Origin: Candidatus Dependentiae bacterium
Lineage (GTDB): Bacteria > Babelota > Babeliae > Babelales > Vermiphilaceae
Reading direction: 5' to 3'
DNA: 64,000 nucleotides
NCBI GenBank assembly: GCA_040878395.1
Contig: JBBDMI010000010.1
Location: 1-64,000 of the forward strand
A program made the position numbers and the translations under genes. The notes below the pieces were generated by a model, which did not search any database, was not told the origin of the DNA, and was given only the letters and a program-made list of their open reading frames with translations. Of this stretch, positions 55,834 to 64,000 are shown piece by piece (position 1 is the stretch's first letter; every line of letters starts with the position of its first letter).

Positions 55834-57024
55834 ATGCAAAAGCAAAATTCATGGCTCGAAATTGACGCCAACTCACTGGAACATAATATTACCGAATATA
55901 AACGTATCATTGGCAATGCGCATCTTGCATTTGTGGTCAAAGGAAACGCATATGGTCATGGCATTGATCAGATTATCGAACTTACTAAAAATCATCCTTT
56001 AATCGACTGGTATTGCACTGCATCACTTTCTGAGGCTTTACACATCCGTACATTAGGATCAAAAAAAAATATTTTAGTTATGTGCTCTATTGATCAAGAT
56101 CCTTATCTGGCAATTGCACAGCAAATTGATTTAGTGGTTTACGATACACATAGTCTTGAACTGATAATCAAGGCAGCACAAAAACATAAAGCTATTGCAC
56201 GTATTCATCTAAAAGTTGATACAGGTTTATCTCGCTTTGGATTTCTACCAAATGAAATATTACCGATAATACAAATGTTTCAGCACAATTCTCACATTGC
56301 ATTAAACGGTATTTTTACTCACTTTGCCAACGCTGAAAATATTGATCAGCAATATACCGACATACAGGTTGCACACTTTGCAAACTTAATTAAACAGTTA
56401 AAAAAGAACCAAATAGAAATTCCATACATACATTCACATGCAACTTCAGCTACCATCAAACAAAGCAATGGGTATACCAACTTTATGCGCATTGGAGCAG
56501 GCATGTATGGCCTATGGCCATCAGAAGTAGTTAAAGATGACGCATATAAAAAATATCAACTCACATTAAAGCAAATTCTAACGTGGAAAACACACATTTG
56601 CAGCACGCGCACTATCGAAAAAGATAAATTAGTTGGCTATGGCCTTACCTACAAAACAGCTCGAAAAACTCGTCTAGCATTTTTACCTATTGGCTATGCA
56701 GATGGTTATCATCGAAGACTGTCAAACGTTGGCAATGTTTTAATTGAAAATAGATATGCACCGGTTATTGGTCGAACAGCAATGAATGTTATCACTGTTG
56801 ATATTACTGATATTCCATCAGCAAAAATAGGAACTGAAGTTATATTAATGGGAAATCATCAAGGAATTACCGCCTATGATTTGGCTAAACAAATGGAAAG
56901 TTTCAATCCACGTGAAATCACAACCCGCTTGAGTGCGCACATTCCACGCATAATTGATTCATCCTGCGTGTCAGCCATAATTTCAACATCGGCTGGAATA
57001 CACGAATGCGCTCACCGAAGTTGA
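55834..57024 (+). CDS. alr: Alanine racemase
   Basis: 396 residues, fold-type III PLP enzyme giving D-Ala for peptidoglycan. PLP lysine in VVKGNAYGHG (Lys36; the usual residue after Lys is Ala), HLKVDTGLSRFGF, the second catalytic region LVGYGLTYKTARKTRLAFLP, GYADGYHRRLSN and GRTAMNVITVDIT. Length is slightly above the family norm because of a short C-terminal extension (SAGIHECAHRS). AAGG precedes the ATG. A degenerate copy of its 5' part lies just upstream. Together with murJ and fts genes this indicates a functional wall pathway. Confidence 0.94.
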   Translation: MQKQNSWLEIDANSLEHNITEYKRIIGNAHLAFVVKGNAYGHGIDQIIELTKNHPLIDWYCTASLSEALHIRTLGSKKNILVMCSIDQDPYLAIAQQIDLVVYDTHSLELIIKAAQKHKAIARIHLKVDTGLSRFGFLPNEILPIIQMFQHNSHIALNGIFTHFANAENIDQQYTDIQVAHFANLIKQLKKNQIEIPYIHSHATSATIKQSNGYTNFMRIGAGMYGLWPSEVVKDDAYKKYQLTLKQILTWKTHICSTRTIEKDKLVGYGLTYKTARKTRLAFLPIGYADGYHRRLSNVGNVLIENRYAPVIGRTAMNVITVDITDIPSAKIGTEVILMGNHQGITAYDLAKQMESFNPREITTRLSAHIPRIIDSSCVSAIISTSAGIHECAHRS

Positions 57025-57085
57025 GGAACCTGTACTGCCGTATACGGTGAAGCTTTGCGAAAATGTAAGCTTGTCGAAGCACGAA

Positions 57086-57556
57086 CTATTCAAAATACAA
57101 CTGAAACCGTTTTAATTGATCAAATAAATCATCACTCAAAAGATATAGAACATGATCCCGGGAAAAAGCTTTTTTACCCTTATTGATCATCTCATACAAC
57201 CTTTTAGCATTCATCCACGTATCATTAATACTCACTAACTTTTTACGCATATAAACTGTATAAGAAACTCTGGGTAAAAACAAAACTGCCCCATCAACTA
57301 AAAATGGAGCTATGTTTTTTTTAACATCAAAAATATCCGTCACCACTTCTTGTGGTTTTTTTTTATCTTCAACGCGTATATTAAATGGATGCAATATTTG
57401 TCTTTCACCTTCAGTTTGTACACGCAGTAAAAAAAAAGGCTTATTATTTTTTTTACTTTTATAGGCCCACGGAATTACCTTGACCATTTGCAGAGTATCA
57501 GCTGCAGATAATGCAACACCCGGCATCAAACAAAAAATCAATAATAATCTATGCAT
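57086..57556 (-). CDS. Small secreted protein, paralogue of the next upstream gene
   Basis: 156 residues from the ATG at 57556 (a GTG at 57574 is in frame). Signal peptide ~1-18 (ALSA|ADT). The mature N-terminus ADTLQMVKVIPWAYKSKKNN parallels ADTPQNVHVVPWTYKRGKPV of the gene at 57583. Later VDGAVLFLPRVSYTVY and AKRLYEMINKGKKAFSRDHV also match. It lacks the ~90-residue C-terminal helical extension of its partner. Family unknown; co-transcribed, 26 bases downstream of the partner's stop. Confidence 0.66.
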   Translation of the reverse strand: MHRLLLIFCLMPGVALSAADTLQMVKVIPWAYKSKKNNKPFFLLRVQTEGERQILHPFNIRVEDKKKPQEVVTDIFDVKKNIAPFLVDGAVLFLPRVSYTVYMRKKLVSINDTWMNAKRLYEMINKGKKAFSRDHVLYLLSDDLFDQLKRFQLYFE

Positions 57557-57582
57557 AATTCTCGTAACACTCACTTAAATAG

Positions 57583-58425
57583 TCAGTTTTTCACATGCTC
57601 TTTACAATATTGCTCATTATTAAAAAGAAGCCAACTATGTGCTGCCCAACCTTTTTTCCTTATCTCTTCAGAGACATGTTTTGTCTCTCGTTGACCTGCT
57701 ACTGCACGCAAATATTCAATATCATATATATTAGTAGTATCATTATGAAGTTTCAAAATATCTTCAGCACTGAATTCACTTATTCTTTTTTTTGCATAAA
57801 GCCTAAGCCGCTCTTTCCTTTCACAATCCCTTCTTTTTGCTAATTGCGCAGTGTCAAAGCTTAATTTGTATGTTTTAAATAATTTGCATAATGACTCACT
57901 CAAAATACATACCCTATTTTTCCGAACAAACCTATTTTCATTTGAATCGATAATTTTATAAAGCTTTTTTGCATATATCCATATTTTTTTGCCATCACGA
58001 TCCTTATCACATGAATCCATTTCACTAGGTTCTTTATACTCTACATGGGGGAAAAACACTGCTGCGCCATCAACTTCAAAAGAGGTGTGTAATTTATGTT
58101 TTATATAATCCCTTGCACTATCAAGAAAAGCTAAACCATCACCTTCAACTGTACCCGTTAAAAATGCTGATCTTGTTGCTTCAACAAACAGATTTGACGC
58201 AGCATCTTTTAATGTCTGCTCCTGATATTTTTTACCCATAAACAGCTCAATTAATATGTTAAGCGTACGTTCATTACCAACATAAGCATTAAACAAAAAA
58301 ACCGGTTTCCCTCTTTTATAAGTCCACGGCACCACGTGCACATTTTGTGGAGTGTCAGCTGCATATAAACCCATTGCTAAACTAATACACAACAATGAAA
58401 CTATTTTTTTTATTATATTCACCAT
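57583..58425 (-). CDS. Secreted protein, longer paralogue
   Basis: 280 residues from the ATG at 58425, with AAGGA five bases upstream; the ATG at 58431 overlaps that site. Signal peptide ~1-20 (GLYA|ADT). Shares with the downstream gene the segments VVPWTYKRGKPVFLF, VDGAAVFFPHVEYKE and AKKLYKIIDSNENRFVRKNR, and then continues with a basic helical tail (~190-280). The beta-rich first part may be a small binding domain. Function unknown. Confidence 0.66.
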   Translation of the reverse strand: MVNIIKKIVSLLCISLAMGLYAADTPQNVHVVPWTYKRGKPVFLFNAYVGNERTLNILIELFMGKKYQEQTLKDAASNLFVEATRSAFLTGTVEGDGLAFLDSARDYIKHKLHTSFEVDGAAVFFPHVEYKEPSEMDSCDKDRDGKKIWIYAKKLYKIIDSNENRFVRKNRVCILSESLCKLFKTYKLSFDTAQLAKRRDCERKERLRLYAKKRISEFSAEDILKLHNDTTNIYDIEYLRAVAGQRETKHVSEEIRKKGWAAHSWLLFNNEQYCKEHVKN

Positions 58426-58440
58426 AAACATCCTTAAATA

Positions 58441-60294
58441 TTATTCTGTTCTCATCATTGAAAGATCTTCCTCTTTACCTTTATCTGAACCGGATCTTTT
58501 TCTTTTTGAGCCTGAACTTATTGCAGCCTGCGGCATATCTACATCCGCACCTTCATCAACTATACCATGTTTTATCTGTATAATTTCTTTAACTAGATCC
58601 AGAAGATATTTTTCTTCATTAAACAACAAATCACTTGCATCAACATCAGAATCGTCATGCGAAACATCACTCATCTCACTGCCCGAATCATCAGACACAG
58701 CATCTTCTTCACTACAGAAATCTTCAGAGCTTAAACTATCAGACGTATCACTTTCTTTGCCACTTGAGCTATTAGAATCCAAATGACGATAACGCCACAA
58801 CTCTTGAGTAAATTTATCCAAGGCATATTGCTTAAGCATGTCAAACCCAATTGGACTCACTAATGCTTGAACATCTTTATTCCCCAAAAGATCTTGCATC
58901 TGTTTGAAATCTTTCTTTTTCGCCAAGCGACCAAGAAAAACACGAGCGCTGCAAAATGCTATGCGTTCAAAATCACTCATAACAACTTTCTGCACAGGTG
59001 CATCATCATTATCTATATCAATGACATAACTTACATAATTAGAGCCTGAAAATAAACAAACCAGTTTACCCTCAGAATCAAAGTAAATACTATTAAAAAA
59101 GGAGTTCGAAACATTTATATCAAAAAATCTATAAACATCCTGAAAACACCCTTCTTCATTTTTTTTATATATAATAATACGATGTTTTTCTTCACCCGCT
59201 ACTTTAATAGGCATAAGCATGGCTGCATATTGAGCACTATTATCGATTGTTATTCTAGCATACTCAGGATCACAGTCAGCGTGAACATCAAGACCCGTCT
59301 TGAACATATATTTATAGGTTCCGTTCATATCATAAACAAAAATATCACTCACCGTTGCACAATAAATGAGTACGTCATTTTTAGCAGAAGCAAGCGAATA
59401 AATATCCTTTAAGTAAATGTCTAACAAGTTTTCTTCATCTTCATCTTCGAGATTTTGTTCATTATAAATTTGTTCGTACTCTTTTTCCGGAAGTATATTG
59501 CTAAAACTTTTCCATGATTTCCCTGCAATGTCCCAATACGACACCTGACCATCATTGTTAAAGCTGATTAACCTATCAGTGCTATCTTGAATGTTAACAT
59601 TAATTTCATATTTCAACTCCGGAAAAGAATGAACCATGACATTGCAAAGTGGTGCTTGTAGAGGCCAAGGTAATTGTTGCATAGTACCATGCAAATGATC
59701 AAAGTAACTCTCATAATCTAAAAACTTTTCTTTGAGAGTTGAAGTTGTAGCTTCAGCAATTTTTTTTATCGCTAATGTTCTTAAAGAAGGCGCAATCTTT
59801 TTATCTACTATAAGTTTAAATCCTAAACTTTTTGGATTATTCAATGTACAAAGCTCGGTTTCACTGTCTATTAAATGAGCATACTGATCAACCACTACAC
59901 GACTAAACATCCGACTATAAGTATCATTATAATCATGTGTTCTCTGTAAAACATTTAGCAGATACTTATCGTGTAACAATACCTCTAAAAGAGACTCTGC
60001 CCTATTTCCTTTTTTACAACATTTTGTTGCCAATGCAACAAGATCATCATGCGTTTGCCCTGCATACAAAAATTGAGGTATAAAGTTAAAACAAGCTTGC
60101 TTATGTTGATCTATATACGACATCCTCAACATCTCACTACAATTTGACTCTGAAACGTCAAAAAAAACACCCGCTCGACCCTGAGAGCCAGGTATAAATA
60201 GTCTATACACACGTTCCTGATCAGGATCAGCTCCAAAACTGAAATGACTTGAACATAAAACAGATAAAAACAGTAGTAGAGTAAGACTTTTCAT
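58441..60294 (-). CDS. Secreted protein with propeller-like middle, acidic region and basic tail
   Basis: 617 residues behind GGAGG. Signal peptide ~1-21 (SFG|ADP). ~30-240 helical; ~245-430 has repeating strand pairs with Asp/Trp turns (RLISFNNDGQVSYWDIAGKS, DIFVYDMNGTYKYMF, RIIIYKKNEEGCFQDVY), like WD40/propeller blades. Then a Ser/Asp/Glu-rich tract (~505-560, SSSGKESDTSDSLSSEDFCS) and a tail GSKRKRSGSDKGKEED. The acidic-plus-KRKR layout is more usual in eukaryotic nuclear proteins. Exported by the signal peptide; a host-directed effector is an inference. It heads a run with the two genes downstream (10-base gap). Confidence 0.62.
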   Translation of the reverse strand: MKSLTLLLFLSVLCSSHFSFGADPDQERVYRLFIPGSQGRAGVFFDVSESNCSEMLRMSYIDQHKQACFNFIPQFLYAGQTHDDLVALATKCCKKGNRAESLLEVLLHDKYLLNVLQRTHDYNDTYSRMFSRVVVDQYAHLIDSETELCTLNNPKSLGFKLIVDKKIAPSLRTLAIKKIAEATTSTLKEKFLDYESYFDHLHGTMQQLPWPLQAPLCNVMVHSFPELKYEINVNIQDSTDRLISFNNDGQVSYWDIAGKSWKSFSNILPEKEYEQIYNEQNLEDEDEENLLDIYLKDIYSLASAKNDVLIYCATVSDIFVYDMNGTYKYMFKTGLDVHADCDPEYARITIDNSAQYAAMLMPIKVAGEEKHRIIIYKKNEEGCFQDVYRFFDINVSNSFFNSIYFDSEGKLVCLFSGSNYVSYVIDIDNDDAPVQKVVMSDFERIAFCSARVFLGRLAKKKDFKQMQDLLGNKDVQALVSPIGFDMLKQYALDKFTQELWRYRHLDSNSSSGKESDTSDSLSSEDFCSEEDAVSDDSGSEMSDVSHDDSDVDASDLLFNEEKYLLDLVKEIIQIKHGIVDEGADVDMPQAAISSGSKRKRSGSDKGKEEDLSMMRTE

Positions 60295-60504
60295 ATTGAA
60301 ACCTCCGAGAACTATAGCTAAATTAATATATTATAATTGTACTAAAGTTTCCATATTTGTCAATTAAAAAGGTACCTTAAAAGCTTCGATAAAGGTGTTT
60401 TTAAGCATTTTATTGCTGTTGTTATATTACTTATCATTATATTGAACCCCAACCTGAATAAGTGTACTCTCAAAGAAAAGAATGAAAAAAAAGGATAAAA
60501 ACAG

Positions 60505-60864
60505 ATGAAAAACCAATTAATATTAATCATACTCGGAGCATTTTACCCTACACTAGGACAAAGTTCATGCCAATGCTTGCAAAAGAAAATCGACATTATG
60601 GGCGAAAGTTTAAAAACATTCAGTGTAATTTGCCATCTGCTCAATAAAACCTATAAAGGTGAACAGGTTTTATTTGAAGCATATATCAGCCAGCTTGAAA
60701 GCATCATTAATGAACTACTTATAACCTCTGCTGATCACCAATCTCTTTCGCAAAAGTTATACATCATGAATGAACTCCTAAGACAAAATGAACAGTCTGA
60801 ATTTGAAACATTTGTAAAAGAACTCGGTCATGAACTATGCATACAACCTGACAATGAAAATTAA
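60505..60864 (+). CDS. Small secreted helical protein
   Basis: 119 residues, AAGGA eight bases before the ATG. Signal peptide ~1-20 (GQS|SCQC). The mature chain is amphipathic helical (CQCLQKKIDIMGESLKTFSV, LESIINELLITSADHQSLSQ) with Cys near both ends. Family unknown. Its stop overlaps the convergent stop of the next gene by three to four bases. Confidence 0.6.
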   Translation: MKNQLILIILGAFYPTLGQSSCQCLQKKIDIMGESLKTFSVICHLLNKTYKGEQVLFEAYISQLESIINELLITSADHQSLSQKLYIMNELLRQNEQSEFETFVKELGHELCIQPDNEN

Positions 60865-62303
60865 TAATAGATAATTGCTGATGCAAAAATCTCATTTATA
60901 TTAAACGTGTTTCTACCGCCCAGAACATGGCGAGATCCAAACTCAAAAACAGTTTGTCCATCACCGGTCCATTGCACATTCCAACGAATCATATGTGCAA
61001 TTTGATTGCTAATTTTCTCCAGCAAGTACGTATTAAATTTTGCTTTTGGACATACAACCGCTAACCTGTCCGAACCTTTATAGGTTCCTTCATAAAAAAG
61101 TCCTGCAGAAAAAGCCGATTGCATAATATTAAAAAATAGATTACCCGCAAGCACATCAACCTGTGTGCCATAATGAATACGGGTCGTTGAAGCAGCATCT
61201 GCAAACTCACGTTTTGTTGCATCAAAATCGTCAAAAGGCAAAACGATAAATGGCTGGAAACGTGGCGGAATTAATAGCTCCGATTTTTTATCTTTTTTTT
61301 GTGGAATACGCCGCTGTCCATGAAACGGCGCTGAAATAATCACATCTAAATAAAAACGTGGATTAAAATATTGATAACCGGTCCACATATGAATATCAAT
61401 AAATGGCTTAAAACGAAAGGCGCCGGTTCCAAATTCAATTTCCCACAAAATATTACCGTTGCGAATTTCACCCGTAGGCAAAATACCAACCAAACCAAAA
61501 CGAGCAATTTGCCACCAATCTGAATACCCGGCAAAATCTAAAATAGTCGCAACTGAAACATCACCAAGACCGGTACGCTTTTGATGGAGATTACATTCAA
61601 TACATTTAGGAGCCAGAATACCATTAAAAATATAATCATTAAAATCAACATAATCACTAAAAAACTGAATGATATTATCTTCACCAGTAATATTATCCGG
61701 TCGCCCGCATGTAATTTGCCCATCAACACATTGTAATCTCAAATCACGTTCGATATGCCGAACAGGGACATAAAAACCGGTTGCTAATTTAACGCAATCA
61801 TACATGACAAATGTAGAAAACAAGCTTAACTCACCATTGGTTTCCTGAAAAGATCCTTCAATCTTGAGCTTTGTATCAGCAGTACAAGCAATATACTGTT
61901 CACTTTGATCAGCTCCAAATGCTGGAGCGCTGCCCGGCAAGGTAAACTTTCCTTCATCGGCAAGCTTTGAGGCAAGAAAAATATTCTTAATTAGAATGTC
62001 CCTACCAAATACAAAATCAGGAATGGATACGTTTTGAGTTCGACAGCATGCATCTTGCATACGAGCTGAATCGGCCGAGAGATGTCGCACAATAAGTTGC
62101 GCCGTCAAAAAGTTATTAGGAACCAAGCGAGATGATCTATCACATAAACGCTTACATATGGGCACAGGATTCCATTGATCGCATGCATCAGCCAAAGACT
62201 TATGATTACTAAAAGAACTCAGTTTGTCATATTGCTCAGCGTCATTTATCGATAATGCATTATGCGCAATAAACAACAGAAATAAAAAATATATATGCTT
62301 CAT
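60861..62303 (-). CDS. Outer-membrane beta-barrel protein
   Basis: 480 residues. Signal peptide ~1-18 (ALS|IND). Helical/Cys-containing N-part, then from ~150 many short amphipathic strands (FSTFVMYDCVKLATGFYVPV, RFGLVGILPTG, FKPFIDIHMWTGYQYFNPRF, FSAGLFYEGTYKGSDRLAVV) ending VFEFGSRHVLGG...EIFASAIIYY, an aromatic terminus suited to BAM. Related to the broken gene at 53478. No clear Shine-Dalgarno; it starts 10 bases after the upstream coiled-coil gene, so probably coupled to it. Confidence 0.68.
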   Translation of the reverse strand: MKHIYFLFLLFIAHNALSINDAEQYDKLSSFSNHKSLADACDQWNPVPICKRLCDRSSRLVPNNFLTAQLIVRHLSADSARMQDACCRTQNVSIPDFVFGRDILIKNIFLASKLADEGKFTLPGSAPAFGADQSEQYIACTADTKLKIEGSFQETNGELSLFSTFVMYDCVKLATGFYVPVRHIERDLRLQCVDGQITCGRPDNITGEDNIIQFFSDYVDFNDYIFNGILAPKCIECNLHQKRTGLGDVSVATILDFAGYSDWWQIARFGLVGILPTGEIRNGNILWEIEFGTGAFRFKPFIDIHMWTGYQYFNPRFYLDVIISAPFHGQRRIPQKKDKKSELLIPPRFQPFIVLPFDDFDATKREFADAASTTRIHYGTQVDVLAGNLFFNIMQSAFSAGLFYEGTYKGSDRLAVVCPKAKFNTYLLEKISNQIAHMIRWNVQWTGDGQTVFEFGSRHVLGGRNTFNINEIFASAIIYY

Positions 62304-62313
62304 ACTACTATAT

Positions 62314-62940
62314 TTAACCGGTTACAATTCTTCGCTTATTATTTTTATCAATAACAAATAATTTACCAAATTTATCATATCCCCAAAGATCCTCATTGTC
62401 GCCATACCATAAGTTATGGTCACTTTCACGCAATTGAAAAAAAGGTTCAATATGATCTGGTGAATGAGATGCATACCATACATCATCAACCTTCATAATA
62501 ACGACATTCTTAGAACTGCTTAATTTTATACGATTAATCTCAAGAACCTCTTGAACAACATTAGTAATATGCTGCTGTGAACTCTGATCTGTTCCTGCAA
62601 ATGTGTATGTAGTTATATACTCCAATACTTTATCTAAAGTGCTTATAGAAACTGTTTCAATGGCCGCATGAAATTCTTGATGAAACTCTTGGACAACATC
62701 ATCAAGCGCATTTAATTTAGATTCAAAAACATTATAAGAAACATACACATGCTCATCAAGACAATCACACGATGACATCTGATTAAGCTCGTCAAGCTGT
62801 CCTTGTAATTGAGATAATTGCACCTGTAATATTTCTGTATAATGAGCGACATCATCAACCGCACTTAAAAAAAACGCATGTTGATCAGCAGCTATATTAA
62901 AATAGATACATAACGCTAATAAAATATGAACGCTTTTCAT
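62314..62940 (-). CDS. Secreted coiled-coil protein paired with the barrel
   Basis: 208 residues from the ATG at 62940 (GAGAAG eight bases upstream; the longer frame to 62985 adds a basic leader before the signal peptide). Signal ~1-17 (NIAA|DQH). A leucine-heptad segment (ILQVQLSQLQGQLDELNQM), a Cys pair (CDCL), a helical middle and a beta C-terminal part with VDDVWYASH, LWYGDNEDLWGYDKFGKLFV. Ten bases before the barrel gene, so they form an operon; it may be a periplasmic or surface partner of that barrel. Confidence 0.64.
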   Translation of the reverse strand: MKSVHILLALCIYFNIAADQHAFFLSAVDDVAHYTEILQVQLSQLQGQLDELNQMSSCDCLDEHVYVSYNVFESKLNALDDVVQEFHQEFHAAIETVSISTLDKVLEYITTYTFAGTDQSSQQHITNVVQEVLEINRIKLSSSKNVVIMKVDDVWYASHSPDHIEPFFQLRESDHNLWYGDNEDLWGYDKFGKLFVIDKNNKRRIVTG

Positions 62941-63123
62941 TATGGCTTCTCTCATGGATTTCCTTTTTTTACGTATGCCATGCAAACATTAAAAAACAAT
63001 AATCCTAATCTTGAAAAAATGCAAAAAAGACTAAATTCATTGACCCTATTCATACGTATTTATTATATTTTTAAAGTTACCACACAGATCTATAACCCTT
63101 TTTTATAAAAAGAAAGAGCACTC

Positions 63124-63813
63124 ATGAAGCATAACATTTTATGGGCCATATTATTTCCTATTGGAATATCATCCTACATTAAGATTAAAGCGGAAACGAA
63201 ACCAGGAGATGAAATTTCAGCTCCTGATTGGTCAAAGAAAATCGAACTAATAATTGCTGCAAGTGCCGGGCTCAAAGAAAGCTTTGACCAAAGTAAAGCA
63301 TTTTATCAAGAATGGCGAAACAATCTCGCAACTCCACCGGAAGAACTTGTTTTGCGCGTAAAGCAACGCAAAAAATTAATAAAGTGTATCCACACTCATT
63401 TTGCCGATAAGGACACATACATCAATGAACTGAATACTGCAATTCAAAATTTAGATAAAACTATTGATGAACTCAGTTCACACATTGCATTTCTTGAACT
63501 TGAAATCGCCGAAAAAAACAATCATATCAAAAATCTAGAAGAAGAAATAATAAAAGTTAATAAATCATATCAAGAGCTTATAGGCGAAGATGAAGAAAAA
63601 GCAAAAGCGCTTATGAACACGATTGCCCAACTTATGCAAGATTATCAAAAAACAGTTGCCGAAAGAGAATTGTTCCGAAACAACCTGGAGCAATACTACA
63701 AAATACTGCAGGAATACAACGCGGAAATCCGTATCGATTGGGATGAGCTTGAAAAATCTATATGCAAAAAAAATACCAAAAAATCGAATACAATCAAAGA
63801 AAAAAAAGAATAA
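63124..63813 (+). CDS. Secreted long coiled-coil protein
   Basis: 229 residues, signal ~1-23 (IKIKA|ETK). After APDWSKKIELIIAASAGLKE comes a heptad-repeat coiled coil (~95-215: LNTAIQNLDKTIDELSSHIA, LELEIAEKNNHIKNLEEEII) and a Lys-rich tail. The PDW motif near the mature start recurs in the next gene. Family unknown; likely an oligomeric rod. Confidence 0.63.
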   Translation: MKHNILWAILFPIGISSYIKIKAETKPGDEISAPDWSKKIELIIAASAGLKESFDQSKAFYQEWRNNLATPPEELVLRVKQRKKLIKCIHTHFADKDTYINELNTAIQNLDKTIDELSSHIAFLELEIAEKNNHIKNLEEEIIKVNKSYQELIGEDEEKAKALMNTIAQLMQDYQKTVAERELFRNNLEQYYKILQEYNAEIRIDWDELEKSICKKNTKKSNTIKEKKE

Positions 63814-63859
63814 CCTCATAATAATTAAACATTATAACTACCATAAAATGGAAAACAAC

Positions 63860-64000
63860 ATGAAAAATAAAAATATATTAGCCGGACTCCTGTTTACCTT
63901 AAACATTGCTGCAATACAAGTACCTGATTGGTATCAACAAATGGACAATATCTTGAATAACTTAGAACAGTTTGGAGGCGAAGTTACTGAGCAAATAGCA
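63860..64000 (+). CDS. Secreted protein, 5' part only (cut by window end)
   Basis: ATG at 63860 (in-frame ATG at 63848 also possible); 47 codons are visible and the frame is open at the end. Signal peptide (NILAGLLFTLNIAA), then VPDWYQQMDNILNNLEQFGG, comparable with APDWSKKIELII of the preceding gene. Probably a paralogue or operon partner of it. Confidence 0.55.
   Translation, partial: MKNKNILAGLLFTLNIAAIQVPDWYQQMDNILNNLEQFGGEVTEQIA

Overview
The window reads as a piece of the chromosome of an AT-rich, Gram-negative bacterium with a reduced, host-dependent lifestyle. My best guess is Candidatus Dependentiae (TM6), whose sequenced members live in protists. The evidence is indirect: low GC; about half of the proteins carry a signal peptide and have no recognisable family; ankyrin-repeat proteins; many secreted right-handed beta-helix paralogues; outer-membrane beta-barrels; and a normal cell-division and wall set (murJ, alr, ftsQ-ftsA-ftsZ). 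No rRNA or tRNA gene was found, so placement rests on gene content alone.

Layout. 1-3.4 kb: a GT-C glycosyltransferase, a HIT hydrolase and two small secreted proteins with matching promoters. 3.5-19.5 kb: nine tandem same-strand paralogues (one reduced to its two ends). Each complete one has a signal peptide, a PGxRxWDIA motif, Cys-containing amphipathic repeats, a beta-helix and a conserved C-terminal PTxWxNIxM module. alaS and a 148-bp inverted-repeat element split the array. 19.6-27.6 kb: Nudix hydrolase and MurJ (minus strand), an RRM protein, a lone ABC ATPase, and Lon overlapping a PfkB-type kinase. 27.6-31 kb: a large secreted protein of unknown function and two overlapping ankyrin genes. 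31-36.7 kb: atpD-atpC (AtpC lacks its C-terminal domain), a mobile-looking repeat, a secreted protein, cdsA, and hisS followed by a frameshifted DUF5674 gene. 36.8-43.8 kb: a Cys-rich outer-membrane barrel, galE and a large Pro/Gln-rich secreted protein. 43.9-53.5 kb: a second copy of the repeat, secA, pgeF, two secreted coiled-coil/helical proteins and ftsZ/ftsA/ftsQ with a tiny coupled membrane ORF upstream. 53.5-64 kb: a broken barrel gene, rlmB, a secreted Hsp20-like protein, a decayed alr fragment just before intact alr, a secreted paralogue pair, an acidic secreted protein with a basic tail, a second intact barrel, and several secreted coiled-coil proteins, the last cut by the window end.

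Housekeeping genes are scattered singly or in very short operons among surface and secreted genes. The most notable system is the beta-helix array, which has features expected of a diversifying surface or secreted family. Local genome decay shows as homopolymer-type frameshifts (DUF5674, barrel fragment), a partial alr duplication and small palindromic elements.
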